A program made the translations under genes and the position numbers. From Pseudanabaena mucicola str. Chao 1806 (GTDB lineage Bacteria > Cyanobacteriota > Cyanobacteriia > Pseudanabaenales > Pseudanabaenaceae): a stretch of 64,000 nt of DNA. The notes beneath the pieces are model-generated. The model saw nothing but the letters and a program-made list of their open reading frames with translations. It ran no database searches and was not told the origin of the DNA. The stretch is from positions 2,424,501-2,488,500 of the forward strand of contig NZ_CP097329.1 in assembly GCF_030323025.1 (NCBI RefSeq). Reading direction: 5' to 3'. This document shows, one piece after another, positions 54,501 to 62,166 of the stretch. Position 1 is the stretch's first letter; each line of letters begins with the position of its first letter.

Positions 54501-56092
54501 CTGATTTTGGGGATGCCTTCTGGAATTTCAACAATGACGTTTTATCAAATTCAGAAAGTCCTTTACATCACAACTATAAATTGCGTCGAGAGATAGCTGA
54601 TCAATTTGTTGAAGCCTGTCATAAAAATGATAAGGTGAGATCGTTAGTTAATTACATTATGAACTACACTCCATCAGGACTTGGTGATATTGCTAAAGTC
54701 AAGCTTTATGAGTTAGAAAATTATGTATTAGAACATAGAAATGTTTTAACAAAAATTGAGATTGAAGTTCTTTATAATAGTTTTCTATTTTTTATTTCAA
54801 GTATTAGAGATGATATTAGTCTTAATACAAATCTGTATAAATTTATTGGTAATTTGTATTCAGAAAAAATAATAGTCCAAACAAAGACTGATTATCAACC
54901 TGTTAACCAACAATCTCGCAATTATCAACCGAAGTTTTCCAGTCAGGAAAAATCTTCGCTCAAGATAGGATTTCTATCACCTCATTTTGCTAGACATCCA
55001 GTTGGCTGGTGTAGTTTGGACGTGATCCGCGAGTTATCTCATCTAACACCACATATTTATCTTTACAATACTGGCAAAATCGAACCTGATGATCGCACAC
55101 AGATGTTTGAAAGGGTTGCTAAAAAGTATTACTGGTACGATAACCAAGATTTACATTTCCAGCCTAATAACACTTTTGCTTCGAGGTTTGAGAGAGTAGT
55201 AACCGATATTTTGCAGGATGAGCTAGATATCTTAATAGATTTAGACTCTGTAACGATTCCATTAAACACTCATATTTTATATCGTAAGCTTGCTCCAGTT
55301 TGTATTTCTTGGCTGGGATTTGACGCACCATTTGTCTCTTCTAATAACTATACTCTTTGCGATCATTACACACATCCTTCTACATCCGATCAATATTATT
55401 TAGAGAATCTTGTCAGACTGCCTGACTCACACATGGCGATCGCAGGATTTGAATATGTGCCCATAAATAGAGATGAACAAAGATCAAGTTTAGGCATCCT
55501 ACCCGAGCAGATTGCCTATCTTTTTGCTGCTCCTGGACGTAAGTTTAACCATGATGGGGCAAAAGCCTGTATTAGCATTCTCAATCAAGTACCTAATTCT
55601 GTACTAATGCACAAAGGATCTGGAGATCATGAGGTTATTCGAGCCATTTATCATCAAGAATGTAATGATCAAGGTGTAGATTGCGATCGTGTTAAATTCC
55701 TCCCAAGCTATAAAACCGAAGAAGAGCATCGATCAGCTTACTTACTAGCAGACATTTATCTTGATTCTTACCCCTACAATGGTGGTAGTCATAATCTTGA
55801 AGCACTTTGGCTAAACTTACCAGTAGTCACTAGGGTCGGACACCAATCTTTTTCTAGAATGGGGTACTCATTCTTACAAGCTCTAAACATCTATGAGGGT
55901 ATTGCTCATAGTTGGGAAGAGTACATTAATTGCGGTGTCAAGTACGGCTTAGAATCAAATTTGAGAAATTCTGTTAAGCAAAAGCTAATCGATTCAAAAA
56001 AGCCTGATCATCTAGCGCCTCTCTGGAATCCTCAGATATTGGCACAAAATATGTATAATTTATTGCAAAATTTAATGATGAACAAAAGCTAG
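51596..56092 (+). CDS. Dual-GT41 TPR glycosyltransferase (OGT/SPINDLY family)
   Basis: 1498 residues. Layout: N-terminal TPR-like helices (1-~370), first GT41 catalytic module (~385-740, RPLRIGYISYFLKRHSVGF to APLWNSRQFTKDLEESYEQMW), about six classical TPR units (~775-985, ADAYYNLGIAFSNVGDLEQAI type), linker, and a second GT41 module (~1115-1490, SLKIGFLSPHFARHPVGW). Both modules keep the family blocks VxWLGxDAxxxxxxY, DxYPYNGxxHxxExLWxxxPVVTRVG. The enzymes use UDP-GlcNAc or GDP-fucose to modify Ser/Thr of proteins. Two catalytic modules in one chain are unusual. A terminator and a MITE separate it from pilA; the next gene follows at 14 bases. Confidence 0.92.
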   Translation: MIETSSSLDLINQSELTKQAHNHYLESQYDLAEKLYQDSLTSENISKISYWYLGLSQLLQGKESDAQMTWLLAVEDEEVEQIDQYTEELSQVLDAEANRFAALECHQESLTIRNSLREINPYDLANLVSMILISIKLKTFTPEELINIGILDLLDSDEFTPITSELLLDLIREVLTFKIPEPIILQFVEKICLAHIQYKEEIIEYLLRISAHFANYPNVAVDILENCLLRIDPNNAEAKLYAIDFNYQGDNEKSIATAKEFYALMLENNGKAIYKVLANQWLIKALIYNCNHWEEAAKVHQQCEQHFAELVNEGSQNLSLKEAAYYLQVTGYYYPYFSDHPKEAHRIRQAVRQLAYQRIYAGERENIENYKKRLSIRKKVYIPNRPLRIGYISYFLKRHSVGFLARWLIQYHDRERFELYGYLGNYQENDVLQVWFEKQFLKTYHEKSYNPVDIANQIIQDSIDILIDLDSCTHAMSSGVLALKPAPIQVTWLGWDAAGQPTVDYFIADPYVLPESAQDYYTEKIWRLPYTYLAVDGFEVSAPTIRRDLLNIPKDAVVYYSSQASMKRHPDTIRLQMRIIKRVANSYLLLKGFGDKSSLQEFFYRIAELEGVSKDRLIFLPYTNGEREHRANMGIADIVLDTYPYNGATHTMETLWMGIPIVTRVGEQFVARNSYTMMINAGITEGIAWTDDEYVDWGVRLGTDTELRQQVTWKLRQGRQTAPLWNSRQFTKDLEESYEQMWLHYLDSDDQTVDVDPERDRALFIAESEIQNTQGIVFAQKDKLPDAILSFQRAISLNPEHADAYYNLGIAFSNVGDLEQAIVNFQTTIALNPNHANALYNLGLTYSRQGKLAEAIAYLSQALTLTPEDIETHLALGNVFFEQNKFSEALKCYQSALEIDPNSSSALCSIGATLDEQGKYQEAITTLHEAIAIDPDNAQVYCNLGHVFSQTKQLQEASECYRRALQIKPDFGDAFWNFNNDVLSNSESPLHHNYKLRREIADQFVEACHKNDKVRSLVNYIMNYTPSGLGDIAKVKLYELENYVLEHRNVLTKIEIEVLYNSFLFFISSIRDDISLNTNLYKFIGNLYSEKIIVQTKTDYQPVNQQSRNYQPKFSSQEKSSLKIGFLSPHFARHPVGWCSLDVIRELSHLTPHIYLYNTGKIEPDDRTQMFERVAKKYYWYDNQDLHFQPNNTFASRFERVVTDILQDELDILIDLDSVTIPLNTHILYRKLAPVCISWLGFDAPFVSSNNYTLCDHYTHPSTSDQYYLENLVRLPDSHMAIAGFEYVPINRDEQRSSLGILPEQIAYLFAAPGRKFNHDGAKACISILNQVPNSVLMHKGSGDHEVIRAIYHQECNDQGVDCDRVKFLPSYKTEEEHRSAYLLADIYLDSYPYNGGSHNLEALWLNLPVVTRVGHQSFSRMGYSFLQALNIYEGIAHSWEEYINCGVKYGLESNLRNSVKQKLIDSKKPDHLAPLWNPQILAQNMYNLLQNLMMNKS

Positions 56093-56105
56093 GAAATTAC
56101 AAGTA

Positions 56106-57515
56106 ATGCTAGACAACTACCTATCAGTAATGGAAACTATGGATGAAGCCTTGATGTACTGTCAGTATGTCGAGTCTTGCTGCTTTGACATCAATTTTTT
56201 GGATAGCTTAGACATTGACATTGAAGGCACAAACTGGAATGAGCCACAATCAGCGCTAGATTTTAACAATGTTGCAGTTATGGCTTTGATTGCCGCAGAT
56301 AATAGTGATGACTCTAACGAGAAGCGGTTATATCTAGAGTATGCAATTGAAACGCTGAAAAAAGGAATAGACATTACAAACAGTCTTTTGTGCAAAGCCC
56401 ATCTTGCTATTGTTTGTGTGTTAACAGGAGAATTAGACAAAGCAAAAGATCTTGCCTATAGATACCTGTCAGAATCTTTTCAAAATTCAGATTTAAACAA
56501 TGACTTAGGATTAATTTACTTACCTACACATTCACAGATCTGGAAAAACTTTGCACAAACTAAATTGCCCGAAATACTGACATTAAGTGATGGTAATAAG
56601 CAAGCTTTATCAATCATGACAGGGATTTTGTATCAAATTCAATCTGACTTTAAACTCAATGACTATCGAATCCTATTGGTTGTATCAGGTGGATTAAAAG
56701 AATTTGTAGAGAATACAGTTGTAAGTATTAGAAATTGTAATATCGATCCTCAATATATAGAGATATTCACGCCATCATCTGTTATTGAGGAGCTATCAGA
56801 ACTGCGATCGCAATATGGTATCGGTAATATTACAGCGATCGAAGATATAGTTGAGAATATAGTTTTGAAGAATAATAATGCCTATCACAACTATGGCACT
56901 GGCGAATTTGGTAAATTCACACTCTCTAAATGGATCGCCATTAAGCATTTACTAAATCAAGGAGTGAAACAAGTAATCTATACAGATGTTGATATCGCAT
57001 GGCGGCAGAATCCACTTCCTATGTTGCAACAAATTGGTAACCATTATTCTTTATCAATCCAAACTGAGGGAACTGCTAACTTTCCTCCACACTTCTGCAC
57101 AGGATTTATGAGTTTTGTGAATAATGATTTTTCTCACAGATTGCTTGATTCTTTAATTAATCTTCACAGCCACTTCATTCAAACTAACCCTGAATACCAC
57201 GATCAAATAGTCATCAATCATCTTATTCAATCTAGCCCATATTTACTCACAAATATATTTTCTCTATCAGAACTTCTTTTTGCTAATGGAATGTCAGCAT
57301 GCTTACTGTCTGTATCTGATTCAGAGTTATCATCAATTCAGTCTGGGCGGCCAAATCCAATGATATTTCATGCGAATTGGACAGTGGGACTACAAAACAA
57401 AAAATATATGTTACAGAAAACTGGTAACTGGTTCTTAGAAGAAAAGCTATCTCAATCGCAAGCAAAAAAATATAAAGTTGCTAACCATGAGATTCTCTTA
57501 CCGATAGATCAATAG
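56106..57515 (+). CDS. Nucleotide-diphospho-sugar transferase-like protein
   Basis: 469 residues. The second half (about 190-460) is a GT-A-like fold of the nucleotide-diphospho-sugar transferase family: YRILLVVSGGLKEFVENTVVSIRNC, FGKFTLSKWIAIKHLLNQG and the DxD metal motif IYTDVDIAWRQNPLPML, then HFCTGFMSF and PEYHDQIVINHLI. The first ~160 residues are a helical, TPR-like region (ALDFNNVAVMALIAADN, LEYAIETLKKGIDI). It starts 14 bases after the dual-GT41 gene, so it belongs to the same transcript and probably extends the same glycan. Confidence 0.82.
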   Translation: MLDNYLSVMETMDEALMYCQYVESCCFDINFLDSLDIDIEGTNWNEPQSALDFNNVAVMALIAADNSDDSNEKRLYLEYAIETLKKGIDITNSLLCKAHLAIVCVLTGELDKAKDLAYRYLSESFQNSDLNNDLGLIYLPTHSQIWKNFAQTKLPEILTLSDGNKQALSIMTGILYQIQSDFKLNDYRILLVVSGGLKEFVENTVVSIRNCNIDPQYIEIFTPSSVIEELSELRSQYGIGNITAIEDIVENIVLKNNNAYHNYGTGEFGKFTLSKWIAIKHLLNQGVKQVIYTDVDIAWRQNPLPMLQQIGNHYSLSIQTEGTANFPPHFCTGFMSFVNNDFSHRLLDSLINLHSHFIQTNPEYHDQIVINHLIQSSPYLLTNIFSLSELLFANGMSACLLSVSDSELSSIQSGRPNPMIFHANWTVGLQNKKYMLQKTGNWFLEEKLSQSQAKKYKVANHEILLPIDQ

Positions 57516-58296
57516 ATATCAAAGTCGATGGAAGAGGTATGACACTGTATTAGGAAATATTTCTAAGATTGTATTTACTAAGTATCGCAACTCTACAGCT
57601 ATTGATATTGGTGCAAATGTCGGAGATAGTGCAGCCTTAATAAATCAGTATGTAAATGTTCCTATCTTGTGTATAGAGGGGCATCCTGACTTTATTCCAT
57701 TTCTAAAACACAACGCTTTGATTATTGGGAATATAGACATTGCTCCTTACTTTATTGGTGAAGATGATCAAACAGTTAGTTTGGATAACGTATCGAGTAA
57801 AGGAGGTACAGCATCCATAACAAATGCTACTACATCAAGAAATCCCGAAAAGAATATTCAGCTCAAGAGTTTGAAATCAATCTTAGATGCATATCCTCAA
57901 TTCCGTCAGCCCAAGTTAATCAAGATAGATTGTGACGGTTTTGATTTTGAAATCATCTTAAATTCTATAGTAACAATAAGAAGCATTCGACCTGTAATAT
58001 GTTTTGAATATGATATCAGCTTCAGATCAAATGGCATAAATGAAGCCGTCAGTACTATAGACAAGTTAGTAGAATCTGACTATTCACACTTTCTAGTCTA
58101 TGATAACTTTGGCAATTATCTAATCAGTATTGACTATAATCTTCGTGATAGATTTGATGATCTAAATCATTGTTTAAAATGCAATCGCTATCAAAGCGGC
58201 GAGGTTACAATCTATTACCTTGATGTCTATGCTTTTCACCGATATGATTACGACTTGTTTATTGAAGCAAGAAAAACGGAGTTGTTACCTTGCTAA
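57508..58296 (+). pseudogene. FkbM-family methyltransferase, start codon missing
   Basis: The frame opens after TAG at 57505 and reads YDTVLGNISKIV ... AIDIGANVGDSAAL (SAM-binding), CIEGHPDFIPFL, the usual FkbM pattern LIKIDCDGFDFEII and IRPVICFEYD. No ATG, GTG or TTG occurs before the conserved core; the first is a TTG at 57667, which would remove the SAM site. About 20-60 residues usual at the N-terminus are missing. The gene is thus 5' truncated, fused imperfectly to the preceding operon end. FkbM proteins O-methylate sugars or small molecules, fitting this island. Confidence 0.7.
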
Positions 58297-58382
58297 GTTT
58301 GCTCATCTAGGTAAGCATGTGAAATGTAACATAGAGTAAGTCATATTGATTAATCGTCAGAGATACCATGATTAAATTTCGG

Positions 58383-58477
58383 CATTGGTCAGTTAATTAG
58401 GGATATGTTCTGAAACGCCTATTTCATGACAATAAGAAGGACGCAAATTCATCGATCACGCTTTAGCTAACCAGTGC
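58383..58477. repeat. Miniature repeat family F, copy 1
   Basis: 95 bp, ends CATTGGTCA / (T)AACCAGTGC; shares with 61239-61333 the blocks GGTCAGTTAATTA, CTGAAACxCC, ATTTCATGAC and GCAAATTC(A/G)TCGATCA. Same length in both copies. Confidence 0.65.
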
Positions 58478-58625
58478 CGTCGATTTGTTCTGTTCATCAA
58501 ATGTACGTTGCTTAATCGGATGAATCAGCTTGCTAAACATCTCTCCTCTCCTGTTGCTCGTTAATTATCTATCCTATATATACTCAACCTACTGTCTTCT
58601 TCTTATTCATGCAACAAATCCCCCC

Positions 58626-59058
58626 TCAAATTACTTACTTGCTGGGCTAGCGAAGAACAAGACGATGGAAGAGATAAATAGAGTAACGCTCAAGCTATTT
58701 AAGCCTGTGAAGTCAACACTCTAAAAGACAATGACTTTTGATAATGGCAGAGAATTCTGTGGACATGGGAATCTATCTGATAGCTTGAAACTAGAAACTT
58801 TCTTTGCAAATTCATATCATTCATGGGAGCGTGGATTGAATAAACACATGAATGGATTTATTAGAGAGTTCTATCCCAAAAGTACGAACTTCAAAATCGT
58901 GAAAGAAGATAAGAAGCTCAACTTAATTAAGTTGAGCTTCTTATCTTCTTTCAGAAAGTGGTACATTTCAACAACCATAGACCGAGAAAATCTCTTGACT
59001 ATCGTGCTCATTACGAAGTATTCTTTGATTCATTAGATACTGTTGCATTTCATCCTTG
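58626..59058 (+). pseudogene. IS30-family transposase remnant 2
   Basis: LLAGLAKNKTMEEINRVTLKLF, an in-frame stop (about 58722), TMTFDNGREFCG, YHSWERGLNKHMNGFIREFYPK, then a palindrome, then the C-terminal VHFNNHRPRKSLDYRAHYEVFF. It lacks its N-terminal half and the first catalytic Asp. About 85-90% similar at DNA level to remnant 1 at 6782 by eye. Its end merges with the start region of the methyltransferase gene at 59070. Confidence 0.88.
58904..58947. repeat. Perfect 44-bp palindrome in the IS30 remnant
   Basis: GAAGATAAGAAGCTCAACTT, AATT, and the exact complement, placed between the KIVKE and VHFNNH segments of the transposase. The other IS30 remnant is broken a few bases away from the corresponding point by a family B MITE. 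Confidence 0.75.
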
Positions 59059-59069
59059 AATTGGCGCTC

Positions 59070-59861
59070 ATGGATCTCATTCAAAAACATCAACAAACTT
59101 TTCCATTAAACCAAGGTATTAATACCCTCCAAGTTTGGCATACCTTCGATCAGTTACTTGGTCTACAAGTCCTTTCTGATATCCAAGGCGATATTTTAGA
59201 AATCGGAGTTCTTACAGGAGCAACTATTTCTTTCTTATGTTGCTCTTTACAAAAACAAGAACGAGCTTTTTTACTTGACCCTTACCAAGATATTGAAGCA
59301 GTGAAGCAAGTTGTTTCTAAATTTTCAGAGGTTGATGCAAGTCGAATCTTTACTTACCCAATCGATTCTAGAATCGTAGCCAAGAGGCATTCTCAACTAC
59401 TAGGAGATTATAATCCTTTCTTTAGGTTTGTCCATATTGATGGTGAGCATAGCTATGATGCCGTTTATTCAGATATAGACCTAGCATATAAATATCTTTC
59501 CAATGCTGGCGTGATAGTCCTTGATGACATATTCAACATCGCTTCCGCCTGCTGCACTCAAGCTATGTTTGACTATCTCAAGTCAAATCCAAATCTTCAA
59601 TGCGTGGCGATAGGCTTTAACAAAGCATATCTCTGTGAAAGCAAGTATGTTGGCATTTATAGAAAATTCTTTCTCAGTCTACCTTCTGTTTTAGAAGAAG
59701 AAGGCTTACATATTAGACTATGCTTCAATGACTGGGCTTTCGAAAGAGGCTATTTAACTTTTCATAGCGTTAATGAAGGGGAACCCAAATATCAAGCGAT
59801 AGATAGAGTGTGTTCATCGCTAAATGAAATTTATCACTATTTAGACATCGCCTATCCCTAG
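59070..59861 (+). CDS. TylF/macrocin-type O-methyltransferase-like protein
   Basis: 263 residues from ATG 59070 (MDLIQKHQQTF). Class I methyltransferase fold: DILEIGVLTGATISFLC (SAM loop, ExGxxxG), ERAFLLDPY, FRFVHIDGEHSYDAVYSDI (catalytic metal-binding region of Methyltransf_24/TylF) and GVIVLDDIF. Family members methylate sugar hydroxyls. The ORF could start earlier (59043) but those codons belong to the IS30 remnant. It completes the glycan-modification set at 51.6-59.9 kb. Confidence 0.78.
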   Translation: MDLIQKHQQTFPLNQGINTLQVWHTFDQLLGLQVLSDIQGDILEIGVLTGATISFLCCSLQKQERAFLLDPYQDIEAVKQVVSKFSEVDASRIFTYPIDSRIVAKRHSQLLGDYNPFFRFVHIDGEHSYDAVYSDIDLAYKYLSNAGVIVLDDIFNIASACCTQAMFDYLKSNPNLQCVAIGFNKAYLCESKYVGIYRKFFLSLPSVLEEEGLHIRLCFNDWAFERGYLTFHSVNEGEPKYQAIDRVCSSLNEIYHYLDIAYP

Positions 59862-59879
59862 TTCAATACTATGCCCATC

Positions 59880-61179
59880 CTGATTGACTGACAAAAGTCT
59901 AGGAAGAGTAGTCGAGAATAGAAGCATAGAACTCAATACGGAAGAATTTCTGGCGATGTTTTCGATGAGAAGCCATAGCAGGCTCAGAGTCAAGATAAGA
60001 AGTAAAAGGTTCAGAAGGGAAAAAAGTCCAGTTTTTAGTAAGAGCAGTGTGAATCCAGTTCCAGCCAATTTTAAGATAACTAAGCCCACGAAACCAATGA
60101 GGATCAACCAAACGACGATAGCCAGAATCAGCAACCGCTAGCCCTTGGGCAGTCAGAAACAAAGTAGTCATAGCAACAACAAAACAAAGGCGGGAAATAG
60201 CAGGAGCCGAACGTAAACGCGAAGATTCCAAGTCAAAGCCATTGGATTTGTCATCCAAGAAGTTTTCCTCAATATCGAACCTAAGCCCATACTCCCAGAA
60301 AGTCTTGATGGTGGTGGGTTCAGTGCTGAGAATATACCAATACTCGCGGCTATGAGATTCCCAAGCCGCCGCAATATGTACATTAGTAAGACGCTTAGAC
60401 TCAGTTTTATGGACTAGGACATTGTGGAGCAACTTGGCTTCACCAAGACGAAGATGTAATTGGTTGACAGTTTGCCAGCGATTCTTGGGATGATGTATCC
60501 AGAAATTTCCCTTGATCCTAATCCGACATTGCCACTTTAATTGACGGACATAGTGCACCAATTCTGGATTAGCAAATCCTCGGTCGGCTAATAAAATCAC
60601 TTTGATATTCATGGGTAATAGTTTCGATGCTCGTTGAAACATGTCCCGATAGCTACTCATCTCCACACTGCTACTGCGATGTTCGATGACACGCCAACAT
60701 AAGGGCAAAGCTCTTCCCCGATGCACTACACACAATCGAATGATGCAGTATTTTTTCCACAGTTGGCTCGTATCAAAGCTTAGATAGATTTCTCGCTCTT
60801 TCCAGTTTGACAATAACTCTTTGATCACTGGACTGTAGAGCTTGGCGGGATTGATCCTTGGATTATTTAGCCATCTTGACAGTTGCCTTTGGGTACTTTG
60901 GGCAATTAATGCTTTGGTGTTGATGTGGCTTAGCCATTTGGTTAAATTTACACTCCCTGTAGCGATCATTCCTACCATCATCCATACCATTACTCCTAAA
61001 TGGCGCACATCTGACCAGTCACTGTATTGACTCCCGAATTTTGTTAGTTCATTATAGATACGTGAGGCGTTTTGGGTCATTTGTCCTATGCTCCTTTTTC
61101 TTCAAAAAACAGCATACGCCTCTTTTTTACTCAAATTCAATCTCTGTATACTTTCTTGCTACTTTTGTCAGTCAATCAG
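59880..61179. mobile_element. Intact IS4-family element with 9-bp target duplication
   Basis: 1300 bp with perfect inverted ends CTGATTGACTGACAAAAGT. It is bounded by a perfect ATGCCCATC direct repeat (59871-59879 and 61180-61188), the 9-bp duplication normal for this family. One complete transposase gene fills it. The untouched duplication marks a recent insertion. Confidence 0.95.
59899..61080 (-). CDS. IS4-family transposase
   Basis: 393 residues, full length. DDE residues: D in YLSFDTSQLW, D in VILLADRGFA, and E in the YREK signature Y-x2-R-x3-E-x6-K (YGLRFDIEENFLDDK). The N-terminus (RIYNELTKFGSQYSD) contains the end-binding helices. No frameshift or internal stop, and the ends and target duplication are intact, so the element is probably still able to move. 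Confidence 0.93.
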   Translation of the reverse strand: MTQNASRIYNELTKFGSQYSDWSDVRHLGVMVWMMVGMIATGSVNLTKWLSHINTKALIAQSTQRQLSRWLNNPRINPAKLYSPVIKELLSNWKEREIYLSFDTSQLWKKYCIIRLCVVHRGRALPLCWRVIEHRSSSVEMSSYRDMFQRASKLLPMNIKVILLADRGFANPELVHYVRQLKWQCRIRIKGNFWIHHPKNRWQTVNQLHLRLGEAKLLHNVLVHKTESKRLTNVHIAAAWESHSREYWYILSTEPTTIKTFWEYGLRFDIEENFLDDKSNGFDLESSRLRSAPAISRLCFVVAMTTLFLTAQGLAVADSGYRRLVDPHWFRGLSYLKIGWNWIHTALTKNWTFFPSEPFTSYLDSEPAMASHRKHRQKFFRIEFYASILDYSS

Positions 61180-61238
61180 ATGCCCATCTCACGCAAACGC
61201 CTTTAAGAACTTCAAAATATCCCTGATCAAGAAATTGA

Positions 61239-61333
61239 CATTGGTCAGTTAATTATGGATAGGTGCTGAAACACCCATTTCATGACGGTAAAAATGATGC
61301 AAATTCGTCGATCATGATTTAAATGACCAGTGC
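61239..61333. repeat. Miniature repeat family F, copy 2
   Basis: 95 bp, same orientation as copy 1 at 58383, with ends CATTGGTCA / TGACCAGTG as near-perfect inverted repeats. About 75-80% identical by eye. Confidence 0.65.
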
Positions 61334-61473
61334 TATTTCTTACGATACAATGAGCCTGAAATACCTTGTCTCGGCGGTTAGAAACGTGATCCACTTAATC
61401 GCTTACTCTAGTGATAAACAACCTAAGAGAGTCATTTCGCAATTACTCGAGGTTCACTATTTAGTTGATGTCA

Positions 61474-61522
61474 GCTAAACCAAATCTAAAAATGGCATAG
61501 ACATTTTTAGATTTGGTTTAGC
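61474..61522 (-). terminator. Terminator after the DUF3593 gene
   Basis: GCTAAACCAAATCTAAAAATG / CATTTTTAGATTTGGTTTAGC-type arms, very strong stem. It directly abuts the stop of the minus-strand 61522-61803 gene. Confidence 0.8.
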
Positions 61523-61803
61523 TATTCTTTAGCTTTGAGGGCATTTTTAAATCCTAATACCAACAAAATATTGGTTATCGTCAAAAAAGATTCGGCACTA
61601 CCATGTAGCCAATCGACATTCGCTAATATATCGTGGTATTTAGTTTGAGCATAAATCCCTGCAGGGATGGTAATCGCCACAAACACTAATGTGCCATAAA
61701 AACCCCAGAGTCCCAGTTTAGGAAATTGCTTGGATTTGGTCGCAAACCAGAGAAAGGCAAGATAGGGAAATAGAGATAATCCGAATAGGGTTTCTTTTGA
61801 CAT
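61522..61803 (-). CDS. DUF3593 family membrane protein
   Basis: 93 residues with three hydrophobic segments: TLFGLSLFPYLAFLWF, LGLWGFYGTLVFVAITIPAGIYA and SFLTITNILLVLGF. The blocks SLFPYLAFLWF and DWLHGSAESFLTITN are characteristic of DUF3593, a family confined to cyanobacteria and plastid-bearing eukaryotes. It is paired with a DUF2499 gene seven bases upstream, a constant neighbour pair in such genomes. Role unknown. Confidence 0.85.
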   Translation of the reverse strand: MSKETLFGLSLFPYLAFLWFATKSKQFPKLGLWGFYGTLVFVAITIPAGIYAQTKYHDILANVDWLHGSAESFLTITNILLVLGFKNALKAKE

Positions 61804-61810
61804 AGATTTA

Positions 61811-62116
61811 TCAAGTTTCGACCGATCGCGAAATTTTCCAAATGAAATAGGTAGCGATCGCTAAAGTACAATTGCCCACTAAGGTCATAGCAGCTTGGAC
61901 GGTTACTAACCATTCTAAGGAATCAGCATTATCAAAAAAATGCCAAGTCACCGCGCACATAGCACTTACCAAAGCGGGAAACATTCCCCATGCTAAACCT
62001 CGCCATCCGCGATCTGGATTTTGTTTGTCATATTGCCAAATGAGCCAAATTGCTAAAACCCATTCGATCACGCTAGATACATGAATGATCCAAGTTGGCA
62101 AGGAGAGAGCGTGCAT
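61811..62116 (-). CDS. DUF2499 (Ycf49-like) membrane protein
   Basis: 101 residues, three hydrophobic segments. MHALSLPTWIIHVSSVIEWVLAIWLIWQY, GWRGLAWGMFPALVSAMCAVTWHFFDN and WLVTVQAAMTLVGNCTLAIATY match the DUF2499/Ycf49-like family found in algal plastid genomes and cyanobacteria. It is the first gene of a two-gene unit with DUF3593. Function undefined; possibly photosynthetic-membrane related. Confidence 0.87.
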   Translation of the reverse strand: MHALSLPTWIIHVSSVIEWVLAIWLIWQYDKQNPDRGWRGLAWGMFPALVSAMCAVTWHFFDNADSLEWLVTVQAAMTLVGNCTLAIATYFIWKISRSVET

Positions 62117-62136
62117 AGTAGTTTATGTTCCTGTTT

Positions 62137-62162
62137 ATAGGTGGTACGAAGCGCCACCTATA
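62137..62162. terminator. Small hairpin between PfkB and DUF2499 genes
   Basis: ATAGGTGG / CCACCTAT with a nine-base loop, placed just past the stop of the minus-strand PfkB gene. Weak T content; could terminate that gene. Confidence 0.45.
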
Positions 62163-62166
62163 AAAC

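Noticed and set aside
61041-61226. ORF spanning the right end of IS4
   Set aside because: It crosses the element boundary and has no coding features.
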